A DNA stretch of 64,000 bases, from the NCBI RefSeq assembly GCF_001938945.1, contig NZ_MKIO01000041.1, positions 17,555 through 81,554 on the forward strand. The letters are read 5' to 3'. The position numbers and the translations under genes are program-made. Of this stretch, positions 35,660 through 44,217 are shown piece by piece. The stretch is from Xaviernesmea rhizosphaerae (lineage in GTDB: Bacteria > Pseudomonadota > Alphaproteobacteria > Rhizobiales > Rhizobiaceae). Position 1 is the stretch's first letter; each line of letters starts with the position of its first letter. A model generated the notes under the pieces. It worked only from the letters and a program-made list of their open reading frames with translations. It searched no databases and had not been told where the DNA came from.

Positions 35660-37005
35660 GCAGCCCTTTCGCCCCGACCAATCCCCCATCCCTAAAGCGG
35701 ATTGACGCCCCGCCCGGTGGTGGCGGCCGGGCGATGCTCGCCACGCGGCTGATGCGCGTGATCTTCGGCTGCTATCTCGGGGTGGCCACGCTGCTCACCT
35801 GTCTTCAGATGGGGCTCGAATACCAGGCCGCGAACCGCAAGCTCCAGCAGGATATTGCCGGCCTGGAGAAGACGTTTAGCCCGGGGCTCAGCGATGCCAT
35901 GTGGCGCTACAGCACCGAGGTGATCTCCGGGATCCTCTCGGGCATGCGCGAAATGCCCGTGGTGACCGGCATCGAGGTGCGCGACGAGAAAGACGCGCTG
36001 GTTGCCCGGATCGGCCGGATGAGCGGCGAGCCTTCGGCAGACAGCGCCGCGACGGGCCTTGCCGATTTCTTCGACCAGCCGCTGACGCAGAGCTTCCCGC
36101 TCGTGCATGTGGATGGCAATGGCGTGGCTCATCCGCTAGGCCAGTGGACGGTCTATTCCGACCGCGCCGTGGTCTTCGAGCAGCTCAAGCGCACGCTGAT
36201 CATTGTCTTCATCAACTCCACGATGAAGACCGTCATGCTCTGGCTGATCTTCGCCTGGGTGATCCGGCGCCTGGTAGGGCGCCCGCTGGCGAAGATCGAC
36301 GCCTTCGTGCGCGAGATCGACGCCGACAATCTGGGCGCGCGTCCGCTGGTTCTGGACGCCGACGGCAACAGCGAGTTGCAGACGCTGGCCGCAACGCTGA
36401 ACAAGATGGTGGAGCGGCTGCGCGCCACCTTCGCCGAGAATGCCGTGCTCCTGGAGGGCATGCGCGACATGAATTCGACGCTGATGACCAAGGTGGCCGA
36501 GCGCACGCGCGAACTGGAGCAGCTGGCGCAGACCGATCTTCTGACCGGGCTTGCCAATCGGCGCAAGCTCGATGACGTGCTGGAGCGCCAGATCGAGACC
36601 GCGCGGGCGCAGGGCGCACCCCTCTCCGTCATTCTCGGCGATGTCGACCGCTTCAAGGCCATCAACGATCGCCATGGCCACAAGATCGGCGACAGCGTGC
36701 TGGTGGCCTTCGCGGCCATTCTCGGGGCCGATCTGCGGGCGCAGGATACGGTGGGGCGCTGGGGCGGCGAGGAATTCATGCTGATCTGCCCGCAGACGGA
36801 TCTCGATGACGCGCTTGCCATTGCCGAGAGCCTGCGCCTGCGCATCGAGACGACGCCCCTGCCCAAAGTGGGCTGCCGCACCTGCTCCTTCGGCGCGGCC
36901 ACGCTGAGACCAGGCGAGACCGCGGACGAGCTGGTGGCGCGCGCCGATGCCGCGCTCTACGAGAGCAAGCATCTCGGCCGAAACCGCGTCGCCGCCAGCC
37001 GCTGA
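35656..37005 (+). CDS. Membrane diguanylate cyclase (GGDEF), coupled to a binding-type protein
   Basis: 449 residues, ATG 35656 overlapping the previous stop. TM1 (about 28-50), a periplasmic domain of about 120 residues, TM2 (about 178-200), a HAMP-like linker and coiled coil, then the GGDEF domain. The active site reads GGEEF (370-374), and the inhibitory I-site RxxD (Arg361-Asp364) sits exactly five residues before it. The enzyme should therefore make cyclic di-GMP and be feedback-inhibited. The partner periplasmic protein likely sets its activity. Cyclic di-GMP also activates BcsA, whose gene lies 19 kb away. Confidence 0.92.
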   Translation: MSSPFAPTNPPSLKRIDAPPGGGGRAMLATRLMRVIFGCYLGVATLLTCLQMGLEYQAANRKLQQDIAGLEKTFSPGLSDAMWRYSTEVISGILSGMREMPVVTGIEVRDEKDALVARIGRMSGEPSADSAATGLADFFDQPLTQSFPLVHVDGNGVAHPLGQWTVYSDRAVVFEQLKRTLIIVFINSTMKTVMLWLIFAWVIRRLVGRPLAKIDAFVREIDADNLGARPLVLDADGNSELQTLAATLNKMVERLRATFAENAVLLEGMRDMNSTLMTKVAERTRELEQLAQTDLLTGLANRRKLDDVLERQIETARAQGAPLSVILGDVDRFKAINDRHGHKIGDSVLVAFAAILGADLRAQDTVGRWGGEEFMLICPQTDLDDALAIAESLRLRIETTPLPKVGCRTCSFGAATLRPGETADELVARADAALYESKHLGRNRVAASR

Positions 37006-37042
37006 CGCGGTTTTGCCTTGCCTTTTCTTATCGCTCAGGGGC

Positions 37043-38302
37043 TCAGGAGGGAACCGACGCCGATTGCGGCGCGTCGTCCACGAGATCGCGCGCATCGCCG
37101 GCGCCGCGCCCTGCCGCTCCCGGCGCGGCGGAGATCGGCACGGAGGCCGAGGCTGGCGCCTGCGCCACGGCGCGCACCAGACTGTCGCGCGAAATATCCG
37201 ACAGCGTCCGCGCCCCCGTCAGCGTCATGGCGACACGCATTTCCTTGGCGATGACATCCAGAAGGTTTTCCACGCCGGCGCGCCCCGCAGCGGCAAGTGC
37301 ATAGACGAAAGCGCGGCCGAGCAGCACGCCGTCGGCGCCTTGCGCCAGCATGCGCACCACATCAAGGCCGGAGCGGATGCCGGAATCCGCCAGAAGCGTC
37401 AGCTCGCCTTTCACCGCGTCGGCAATGGCGGGCATGGCATGGGCCGAGGACAGGACGCCGTCGAGCTGGCGGCCGCCATGGTTGGACACGACGATGCCGT
37501 CGGCGCCGAAGCGCACCGCGTCGCGCGCATCCTCGGGATCGAGAATGCCCTTGATCACCATCGGCCCCTTCCAGAAATCGCGGATCCATTCCAGATCCTT
37601 CCAGCCGATCGAGGGATCGAAATTGGCGCCGAGCCAACCGATATAGTCCGCGAGCTTGGTCGGCTCGCCGCGATAGGCCGAGATATTGCCGAGATCATGC
37701 GGCTTTCCCTTGAGGCCGACATCCACCGCCCAGACCGGATGGGTGAAGGCCTGCAGCACGCGGCGCAGCGCGGCGTTCGGGCCGGACATGCCGGAATGGG
37801 CATCGCGGTAGCGGGCGCCGGGAACGGGCATGTCTACGGTGAACACCAGAGTGCGAATGCCGGCGGCCCAGGCGCGCTCCAGCGCGTTCTTCATGAAGCC
37901 GCGATCTTTCAGCACGTAGAGCTGGAACCAGATCGGCCGGCCGACCTGGCTCTGCACCTCCTCGATCGGGCAGACGGAGACGGTGGAGAGCGTGAAGGGA
38001 ATGCCTCGCGCGGCGGCAGCACGCGCGGCCTGCACCTCCCCACGCCGGGCATACATGCCGGTGAGCCCGACCGGCGCCAGCGCCACCGGCAGCGACAGGG
38101 TTTCGCCTAGGATATTGGCCGTCAGATCCACCTCGCCCACGCTCTTCAAAACGCGCTGGCGCAGTGCCAGCCCGGCCAGATCCTCGACATTGTGCTTCAG
38201 CGTGTGCTCGGCATAGGCGCCACCGTCGATATAGTGGAACAGAAAGGGCGGCAGGCGGCGACGGGCGGCTTCGCGATAGTCGCTGGCGGAGGAAATAATC
38301 AT
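37043..38302 (-). CDS. lldD: L-lactate dehydrogenase (FMN-dependent, quinone-linked)
   Basis: 419 residues from ATG 38302. The FMN-dependent alpha-hydroxy-acid dehydrogenase signature VVSNHGGRQLDG carries the catalytic His, with LADSGIRSGLDVVRMLAQGA and LLGRAFVYAL following. LFHYIDGGAYAE and WFQLYVLKDRG are typical of LldD. It oxidises L-lactate to pyruvate at the inner membrane. The C-terminus has an extra Ala/Pro/Ser-rich tail of about 40 residues. It lies 46 bp downstream of the lldR-type gene in the same direction, so the pair form an operon. Confidence 0.9.
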   Translation of the reverse strand: MIISSASDYREAARRRLPPFLFHYIDGGAYAEHTLKHNVEDLAGLALRQRVLKSVGEVDLTANILGETLSLPVALAPVGLTGMYARRGEVQAARAAAARGIPFTLSTVSVCPIEEVQSQVGRPIWFQLYVLKDRGFMKNALERAWAAGIRTLVFTVDMPVPGARYRDAHSGMSGPNAALRRVLQAFTHPVWAVDVGLKGKPHDLGNISAYRGEPTKLADYIGWLGANFDPSIGWKDLEWIRDFWKGPMVIKGILDPEDARDAVRFGADGIVVSNHGGRQLDGVLSSAHAMPAIADAVKGELTLLADSGIRSGLDVVRMLAQGADGVLLGRAFVYALAAAGRAGVENLLDVIAKEMRVAMTLTGARTLSDISRDSLVRAVAQAPASASVPISAAPGAAGRGAGDARDLVDDAPQSASVPS

Positions 38303-38348
38303 CGCAAACGGGTCCTTGAACCGGGAGGGAAGAAAAAACGGGGCATCG

Positions 38349-39131
38349 TCAAAGGGAACGGTGATCGGCCCTGGCATGGTCGGCCCCCGCATGATCGGCA
38401 AGCACGGCGGCGGCGCGGCGGTGGCGGGCATCGGCCTCGGCCAGCGGGCGCAGGCTGAGGGCGACATGATCGAGATGCGTGAGGGCCGCCGCGCGCGCTC
38501 GCTCCGCGTCCCCCGCCAGAATGGCCTCGGCAATCGCGCGGTGCTGGCGCGCCAGCGGCTCGGTCGTCTCCGGCTGGCGGTAGAGCGCCCGCAGGCTTTC
38601 GGAAATGCTGGCCTGCAGCAGATCGAACAGCCCGGCCATAACCTGGCGCAGCACGATATTGTGCGAGGCTTCGGCCACCGCCATGTGGAAATCGGCATCC
38701 GCTCGGGCCTGCGCCTCGGGATCCTGCGGCCCGGCATCCGTCACCTGGTCCAGCGCCGCCTGCAGCCGCAGGCGATCGGCGGGGGTGGCGCGCAGGGCGG
38801 CATGGGCCGCGGCATCGCCTTCCAGCGAGCGGCGCAGCTCCATCACATCGAGCCAGTAGCCGGGCTCGCCGGCGGCCCTCTCGGTGAGCGGCGAAAGCGC
38901 GGCGGCGATCGCGGGCAGAGCCTGCGGGTCGGCCTTTGCCGCCACATAGGTGCCGCCGCCCTGCCGGCTGACGAGCCGGCCCCGGCTGATCAGCATCTGC
39001 AGCGCCTCACGCAGGCTGGAACGCGAGACGCCGAGGGTAAAGGCAAGCTGGCGCTCCGACGGCAGCCGGTCGCCCGGCGCCAGCCCGTTCTCGCTCATGA
39101 TCGTCTCGATCCGCTCGGCCAATCGTGTCAT
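38349..39131 (-). CDS. lldR: GntR/FadR-type regulator, LldR-like
   Basis: 260 residues from ATG 39131 (GGAGCGGGAG upstream). An N-terminal winged helix (RLPSERQLAFTLGVSRSSLR, SRGRLVSRQGGGTYV) precedes an FCD ligand-binding domain with likely metal-binding Asp/His residues (ADADFHMAVAEASHN). The adjacent lldD gene supports an L-lactate-responsive role. Two near-identical palindromes with the GGTC-N-GACC core lie upstream (39178-39194, 39266-39280), fitting autoregulation and control of the divergent gene. Confidence 0.88.
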   Translation of the reverse strand: MTRLAERIETIMSENGLAPGDRLPSERQLAFTLGVSRSSLREALQMLISRGRLVSRQGGGTYVAAKADPQALPAIAAALSPLTERAAGEPGYWLDVMELRRSLEGDAAAHAALRATPADRLRLQAALDQVTDAGPQDPEAQARADADFHMAVAEASHNIVLRQVMAGLFDLLQASISESLRALYRQPETTEPLARQHRAIAEAILAGDAERARAAALTHLDHVALSLRPLAEADARHRRAAAVLADHAGADHARADHRSL

Positions 39132-39177
39132 CACTCCCGCTCCTTCCCGACTGTCGCCACCGACACCCCCTATCGGC

Positions 39178-39194
39178 AAATGGTCAGACCATTT
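39178..39194. promoter_or_regulatory. Predicted LldR operator O1
   Basis: AAATGGTC-A-GACCATTT, a perfect odd palindrome, lies 47 bp upstream of the lldR start. Its core fits the TGGT-N3-ACCA pattern of FadR-subfamily GntR operators such as those of PdhR and LldR. Confidence 0.75.
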
Positions 39195-39265
39195 AGGACA
39201 GTTTTGCCTTGATTTCGGCGCTAAAACCGGTGATGACGCGTCCTGTGCGGGAAGTCAAACACTAT

Positions 39266-39280
39266 AATGGTCCGACCATT
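39266..39280. promoter_or_regulatory. Predicted LldR operator O2
   Basis: AATGGTC-C-GACCATT repeats the O1 core and is centred 87 bp away, on the side of the FUSC gene. Two sites at this distance could permit looping or control of both divergent genes. Confidence 0.75.
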
Positions 39281-39371
39281 TTTGTCACCGTCGCGAAAGG
39301 TTCGGCTGCGATCCTTTGGGTATGGCCGGAAACGAAGCTCAAGCACGAGACCCGGGACGAAGGAAGAGACG

Positions 39372-41282
39372 ATGCAGGACGGCACGCAGGGCAGAACCAA
39401 GAGCCTCGCACGGTTGATCCGGGCGGCGGATGCGTCCTATCAGATGGCCGAGGCCGACAGGCCGGGCGGCGCCGGCGGTCTCAATGCCGCGTTGCGCCGA
39501 GCGGCGCGCTGGCTGGAGCTGCGCTCCTTCGGCCTGACGCCGGAGCATTTCACCCTGTCGGAAGGGCTGCGGGCGGCCTTTGCCGTCGCCGTGCCGCTGT
39601 TGCTGGTGCTCCTGACCGGGCAGCACCAGTTCGGCTGGTCGGTCTATGCCGCCTTCTGGCTCTGTCTGTGCGATGTTGCCGGACCGGACGGCCTGAGACG
39701 GCGGCTTTTGCTGATCTTCGTGCTGGTGGGCACGGTCATCGCCTTTGCCGGGGCCTGGGCCGCCTCCTTCGGCTGGGCGGCGGCCATGATCGCCGGCACG
39801 CTTCTGGTCTTCCTCGCCATCGCCCTGCCCTATCGTCTCGCCCATTCTGCCATGCTGGCCACGCTGCTCGCCGTGGTGGCGGTGGTGGCGGTCGGTTATC
39901 CTGAGCCGGTGGACAAGGCGGCCATCCTCGCCTTCGCCTTCTTTGCCGGCAGCCTCTGGGCCTATCTGCTGATCGTGGTGTTCTGGCGCATCGATCCGCT
40001 GCTGCCGCTCAAGCAGGACACCGTCGCCCTCTATGCCCGCCTTGCCGACATGGCCTTCGATCTGGCGGCAACCGGCAACGAGCCGCATCGCGATGCGCGG
40101 TGGCATCCCGAACATGCCGCCCATCGCCGCTCCGTGCGCATCGCCATCGAGCGGCTGCGGCTGCTGCTCGCCCGCTATGACGGCCCGGCCGAAGCCTCCG
40201 TCGCGCCGACCCGGCGACTGCTCAAGGCGGGTGAGGCCACGTTCAACGCCTTGATCGCGCTGGAACATGGCTTCATCACCGGTCATGGCGCGGCCGACGA
40301 GCGCATCGCCGTGGCCAAGCTTTTGCGCAACACGCTGATCGCGGCGCAGATGACGGTCGCAGGCGTGCCGGACATGCAGGTGCTGCTCGCCCGGCGTCTC
40401 AAGCGGCTCGGCCGCGCGCGCGCGACGATCGACGACCCCATGCTTGCCGGCATTCTGGAGGCGGTGCGCCTGAGCCTCCTGCCGCTGACCGGCCAGGGGC
40501 AGGCCCGGCCGCTGTCGACGCTCAGCCCGCCGCCCTTGCCCGGTTTTTCCGTGGCCCTGCGCCAGGGCATCCGCCAGGCCGCCTGCGTGCTGTTCGTCTA
40601 TTCCATCGCCCGCCTCTTCGGGCTCGGCTATCCCTATTGGGCGGCGATGGCGACCGTGGTCGTGCTCCAGGGCAATGCCCGCATCACCTGGACGCGCAGC
40701 ATCGAGCGCGTGCTCGGCAGCCTCACCGGCGGCTTCGTGGCGCTGGCGCTCCTGGAACTGATCGATGCGCGCGCCATCCTCGTGCCGATCGCCGTGCTGC
40801 TGACCGGCTGGACCATTGCGCTGCGCACGGTCAACTACACCGTCTTCGTCGTCACGCTGACCATGCTGTTCATCTTCGTCACCGAGCTTTTGACCCCCGG
40901 CGCCGGCATCGCCTCGGCCCGCATCCTCGACAACACACTGGGCAGCCTCGCCGCCGTGCTGGCCGTGCTGCTGCTCTGGCCGGAGCGCGGCCCCGGCCTG
41001 CCCGCCCTGATCGACAAGGGACTGGCCAGCAATGGCGCCTATCTCGAGGCGGTGCGCCAGAATGTCGAACCCGAGAGCCTGGAGGAAACCCGCCGCGCCG
41101 CAGGCCTCGCCAGCATCGCGGCGGAGGTGGCGCTGCATGATCTCGGCGGGCTGACGCGCCGCTGGTATCGGCTGGACCAGCGCCATTCCGAGGCCCTGCG
41201 GAGCCTGCGCCTTCTCGCCGGCGAGGCCGCCTCCGCCTGGCACAAAAGGCTGGGTGGCGGCGATCTCAGCCGCGATGGTTGA
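39372..41282 (+). CDS. FUSC family membrane protein (aromatic-acid-exporter/AaeB-like)
   Basis: 636 residues from ATG 39372 (AGGAAGAG upstream). Two membrane blocks of about six helices each (roughly 70-220 and 400-560) flank and precede cytoplasmic regions, the FUSC/AaeB/YccS layout. The second block carries YPYWAAMATVVVLQGNARIT, the most conserved motif of the FUSC domain. Family members are predicted exporters of aromatic or other organic acids. It is divergent from lldR and shares the gap with two lldR-type operators, which suggests lactate-linked control. Confidence 0.85.
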   Translation: MQDGTQGRTKSLARLIRAADASYQMAEADRPGGAGGLNAALRRAARWLELRSFGLTPEHFTLSEGLRAAFAVAVPLLLVLLTGQHQFGWSVYAAFWLCLCDVAGPDGLRRRLLLIFVLVGTVIAFAGAWAASFGWAAAMIAGTLLVFLAIALPYRLAHSAMLATLLAVVAVVAVGYPEPVDKAAILAFAFFAGSLWAYLLIVVFWRIDPLLPLKQDTVALYARLADMAFDLAATGNEPHRDARWHPEHAAHRRSVRIAIERLRLLLARYDGPAEASVAPTRRLLKAGEATFNALIALEHGFITGHGAADERIAVAKLLRNTLIAAQMTVAGVPDMQVLLARRLKRLGRARATIDDPMLAGILEAVRLSLLPLTGQGQARPLSTLSPPPLPGFSVALRQGIRQAACVLFVYSIARLFGLGYPYWAAMATVVVLQGNARITWTRSIERVLGSLTGGFVALALLELIDARAILVPIAVLLTGWTIALRTVNYTVFVVTLTMLFIFVTELLTPGAGIASARILDNTLGSLAAVLAVLLLWPERGPGLPALIDKGLASNGAYLEAVRQNVEPESLEETRRAAGLASIAAEVALHDLGGLTRRWYRLDQRHSEALRSLRLLAGEAASAWHKRLGGGDLSRDG

Positions 41283-41584
41283 CCTCAAGCGCAAGCGCCG
41301 GCATTCAGGAGCGCGGGCCGCGGGGCGGCCTGCATCAAGGCCCGCAATAACGCATTGATCTCAATGGGAATAATGCCACTTCAGACGGCCGGCGCCTCGT
41401 CCCGGCAGGCAACTTTGCCTTGCGCGGGGGCCAGGCGGAAAAGGCCTTCACAACCCATTTTCCCAAAACCCTGAATTTTGGTCGAGCCTTCCGCGAAAAT
41501 CTCCATAAATGAAAAAGCCTTCCTCGCGCCCGCCTATTTCTATTGAAACTATAGACAATATAGTTGAACCCGTAGGAGGCACGG
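41283..41584. other. Promoter region of the ABC transporter/monooxygenase operon
   Basis: 302 bp. The last 60 bases are AT-rich with TATTGAAACTATAGACAATATAG, which contains an imperfect dyad (CTAT...ATAG). The nonamer TATAGACAA (41550-41558) also occurs upstream of the flavin reductase gene. TAGGAGG precedes the start codon. No gene seen. Confidence 0.5.
41550..41558 (+). promoter_or_regulatory. Shared TATAGACAA box upstream of the ABC operon
   Basis: TATAGACAA ends 26 bp before the start codon of the binding-protein gene, inside an AT-rich dyad. The same nonamer is at 53863-53871 in the upstream region of the flavin reductase gene. It may be part of a LysR-type (T-N11-A) site. Confidence 0.4.
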
Positions 41585-42592
41585 ATGCGCGAAGCGAACA
41601 AGGGCGGCTGGTTTCAGCGCCGGGACATTCTGAAATGGTCGGCGGTCGCCGGCGTGGCGGCGGCCGGCACGACGCTTCTCTCAGGCACCATGGCCTTTGC
41701 ACAGGAAGGCTCGCTGAAGGGCAAGCGGATCGGCATCAGCACCGCCGGCACCGACCATTTCTTCGACCTGCAGGCCTATAATGCCCAGATCGAAGAGGTG
41801 AAGCGGCTCGGCGGCGAGCCGATCGCGGTGGATGCCGGGCGCAATGACGGCAAGCTGGTCTCGCAGCTTCAGACGCTGATCGCGCAGAAGCCGGATGCGA
41901 TCGTGCAGCTGCTCGGCACGGTCTCGGTCATCGACCCCTGGCTCAAGCGGGCGCGCGATGCCGGCATTCCGGTGCTGACCATCGATGTCGGCTCCAGCCA
42001 CTCGCTGAACAATTCGACTTCGGACAATTGGGGCATCGGCAAGGACCTCGCTTTGCAGCTGGTCTCCGATATCGGCGGCGAAGGCAATATCGTCGTCTTC
42101 AACGGCTTTTATGGCGTGACCCCCTGCGCCATCCGCTATGACCAGCTGGTCAATGTGGTGAAATACTATCCCAAGGTGAAGATCCTGCAGCCGGAGCTGC
42201 GCGACGTGATCCCCAACACGGTGCAGGACGCCTTCTCGCAGATCACGGCGATCCTCAACAAATATCCCGAGAAGGGCTCGATCAAGGCGATCTGGTCGGC
42301 CTGGGACGTGCCGCAGCTCGGCGCCACCCAGGCGCTGGTCGCCGCCGGCCGCACCGAGATCAAGACCTATGGCGTGGATGGCAGCCCGGAAGTGCTGCAG
42401 CTGGTGGCCGATCCCAAGTCTCCGGCCGCCGCCGACGTGGCGCAGCAGCCGGCCGAACTCGGCCGAACCGCCATCCGCAACGTCGCCCGGCTGCTCGCGG
42501 GCGAGACGCTGCCGCGCGAGACCTATGTGCCGGCGCTGATCGCCAACAAGGCCAATGTCGGCGAGGTTTCCAAGAAACTCGGCATCGGCTGA
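41585..42592 (+). CDS. ABC transporter substrate-binding protein, ribose/RbsB type, Tat-exported
   Basis: 335 residues, ATG 41585 after TAGGAGG. A twin-arginine signal (FQRRDILKW, hydrophobic AVAGVAAAG, cleavage near AFA) directs it to the periplasm. The mature protein has the two-lobed sugar-binding fold of the periplasmic-binding 4 family: GKRIGISTAGTDHFFDLQAY, then QTLIAQKPDAIVQLLG, IPVLTIDV and AIWSAWDVPQLGA. It is first in an operon with an RbsA-like ATPase, two permeases and two sulfur-type oxidoreductases. The ligand may therefore be a sulfur-containing compound rather than a plain sugar; this is inference. A hairpin follows its stop. Confidence 0.9.
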   Translation: MREANKGGWFQRRDILKWSAVAGVAAAGTTLLSGTMAFAQEGSLKGKRIGISTAGTDHFFDLQAYNAQIEEVKRLGGEPIAVDAGRNDGKLVSQLQTLIAQKPDAIVQLLGTVSVIDPWLKRARDAGIPVLTIDVGSSHSLNNSTSDNWGIGKDLALQLVSDIGGEGNIVVFNGFYGVTPCAIRYDQLVNVVKYYPKVKILQPELRDVIPNTVQDAFSQITAILNKYPEKGSIKAIWSAWDVPQLGATQALVAAGRTEIKTYGVDGSPEVLQLVADPKSPAAADVAQQPAELGRTAIRNVARLLAGETLPRETYVPALIANKANVGEVSKKLGIG

Positions 42593-42614
42593 TCCTCCCC
42601 GGCCCGATGTCTAA

Positions 42615-42642
42615 GGGGTCAGGACCACGCGTTTCTGACCCC
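42615..42642 (+). promoter_or_regulatory. Intercistronic hairpin after the binding-protein gene
   Basis: GGGGTCAG (42615-42622) pairs with CTGACCCC (42635-42642) over a 12-base loop. There is no T-tract. Position and form suggest an mRNA-stabilising or partial-termination element that raises the binding protein above the membrane subunits, as in many ABC operons. Confidence 0.6.
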
Positions 42643-42687
42643 GGCGCGCTTCCGCTTCAAAGTCGCGACAATTCCGGCGAGGTTTCT

Positions 42688-44217
42688 ATGACAACTCCCC
42701 CATCCGACACCATCATCCGCCTCGATGGCATCGAGAAAAGCTTCGGCGGCGCCAAGGCGCTCTCGGGCGTCTCGCTGGCGATCGAGCGCGGCACGGTACA
42801 CGGGCTGGTGGGCCAGAACGGCGCCGGCAAATCGACCCTGATCAAGCTGCTCGCCGGGCTGCACCAGCCGGATGCCGGCACCATTGAGATCGACGGCCAG
42901 CGGCTGACGCACATCACCCCGCATGCGGTGGAAAGCCTCGGAATTCATTTCATCCATCAGGACCGGCTGCTGGTGCCGACCTTCACCGTCGGCGAGGCGC
43001 TGTTTCTCGGGCGCGAGCCGCGCATTGCCGGCACGCCCTTCCTCGACCGGCGGCAGATGCAGCGCCGAGCGCGGGAGGTGCTGCAGCGCTATTTCGGCCT
43101 CAGCCTGCCGAATTCGGCGCTGATCGCCGATCTCTCCACCGCCGAGAAGCAGATCGTCCAGATCACCCGGGCGCTGCTCGATCAGCCAAAGGTGCTGGTG
43201 TTCGACGAGCCCACGGCCGCGCTGGTCAAGCGCGAGGCCGACCTCCTGTTCCAGCTGATCCGCCGACTGCGCGAGGATGGTATCACCGTCATCTATATCT
43301 CGCACTACCTGCAGGAGATCGAGGCGCTGTGCGACCGCGTCACGGTTCTGCGCAATGGCCGCGATGTCGCGACCAAGGCCCTCTCCGAAACCTCGGCCAG
43401 CGAGATTGCCGGGCTGATGGTCAACCGCGAGATCGGCGATCTCTTTCCCGTACGCGAAAAGGCGCCGGGCGAGCCGCTTCTGACCGTCGACCGCCTCAGC
43501 GCGCCCGGACGCTACCACGATGTCAGCCTGACGCTGCATCGTGGCGAGGTTCTGGGCCTGATCGGCCTGCTCGGCTCGGGCGCCAAGGAATTCCTGCGCA
43601 CGCTCTTCGGACTGGAGACGGCCGCATCGGGCACGGTGACGGTTCAGGGTCAGGCACCGTGGCAGGCAAGCCCGGTGCAGGCGGCGCGGCGCCGGCTGGC
43701 GCTGGTGCCGGAGGATCGCCGCCGCCATGGGGTCGCCCTCGATCTCTCGGTCAAGGAGAACACCACGCTCGCCAGCCTCTCCCGCTTCACCCGGCTCGGC
43801 CTGATCGACCGCACGGCCGAAGAGAGCGAAACCGACCGGCTGATCACCCGGCTGCAGGTCAAGACCGAGGGGCGGGAAGCGCTGCTCAGAACGCTTTCGG
43901 GCGGCAACCAGCAGAAGGTGGCGATCGCCAAATGGCTCAGCCGGCAGTCCGATATCTACCTGCTCGACGAGCCGACCGTCGGCGTCGACATCGCCGCCAA
44001 GGTGGAGATCTACGCGCTGATCGCCGAACTCGCCGAGAAGGGCGCGGGCGTCATCGTGCTCTCCTCCGACCTCAACGAACTGATCGGCCTCACAGATCGC
44101 ATCCTCATCTTCTTCCGCGGCGAGATCCTGCGCACGGTGACGTCGGAAACGGCGACCGTGGACGCGCTTCTTGCCGATGTCACCGGTTCCTCGGAGTTGA
44201 CCCGCCATGCTGGCTGA
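42688..44217 (+). CDS. ABC transporter ATPase, RbsA type (two nucleotide-binding domains)
   Basis: 509 residues, ATG 42688 after GGCGAGG. The first domain has Walker A GQNGAGKST, a signature reading LSTAEKQ and Walker B VLVFDEPTAA. The second has the degenerate P-loop GLLGSGAKEF usual for RbsA C-terminal halves, signature LSGGNQQK and Walker B YLLDEPTVG. Only the first site is expected to be fully catalytic. It powers the two permeases encoded downstream; its stop overlaps the first permease by 11 bp. Confidence 0.93.
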   Translation: MTTPPSDTIIRLDGIEKSFGGAKALSGVSLAIERGTVHGLVGQNGAGKSTLIKLLAGLHQPDAGTIEIDGQRLTHITPHAVESLGIHFIHQDRLLVPTFTVGEALFLGREPRIAGTPFLDRRQMQRRAREVLQRYFGLSLPNSALIADLSTAEKQIVQITRALLDQPKVLVFDEPTAALVKREADLLFQLIRRLREDGITVIYISHYLQEIEALCDRVTVLRNGRDVATKALSETSASEIAGLMVNREIGDLFPVREKAPGEPLLTVDRLSAPGRYHDVSLTLHRGEVLGLIGLLGSGAKEFLRTLFGLETAASGTVTVQGQAPWQASPVQAARRRLALVPEDRRRHGVALDLSVKENTTLASLSRFTRLGLIDRTAEESETDRLITRLQVKTEGREALLRTLSGGNQQKVAIAKWLSRQSDIYLLDEPTVGVDIAAKVEIYALIAELAEKGAGVIVLSSDLNELIGLTDRILIFFRGEILRTVTSETATVDALLADVTGSSELTRHAG

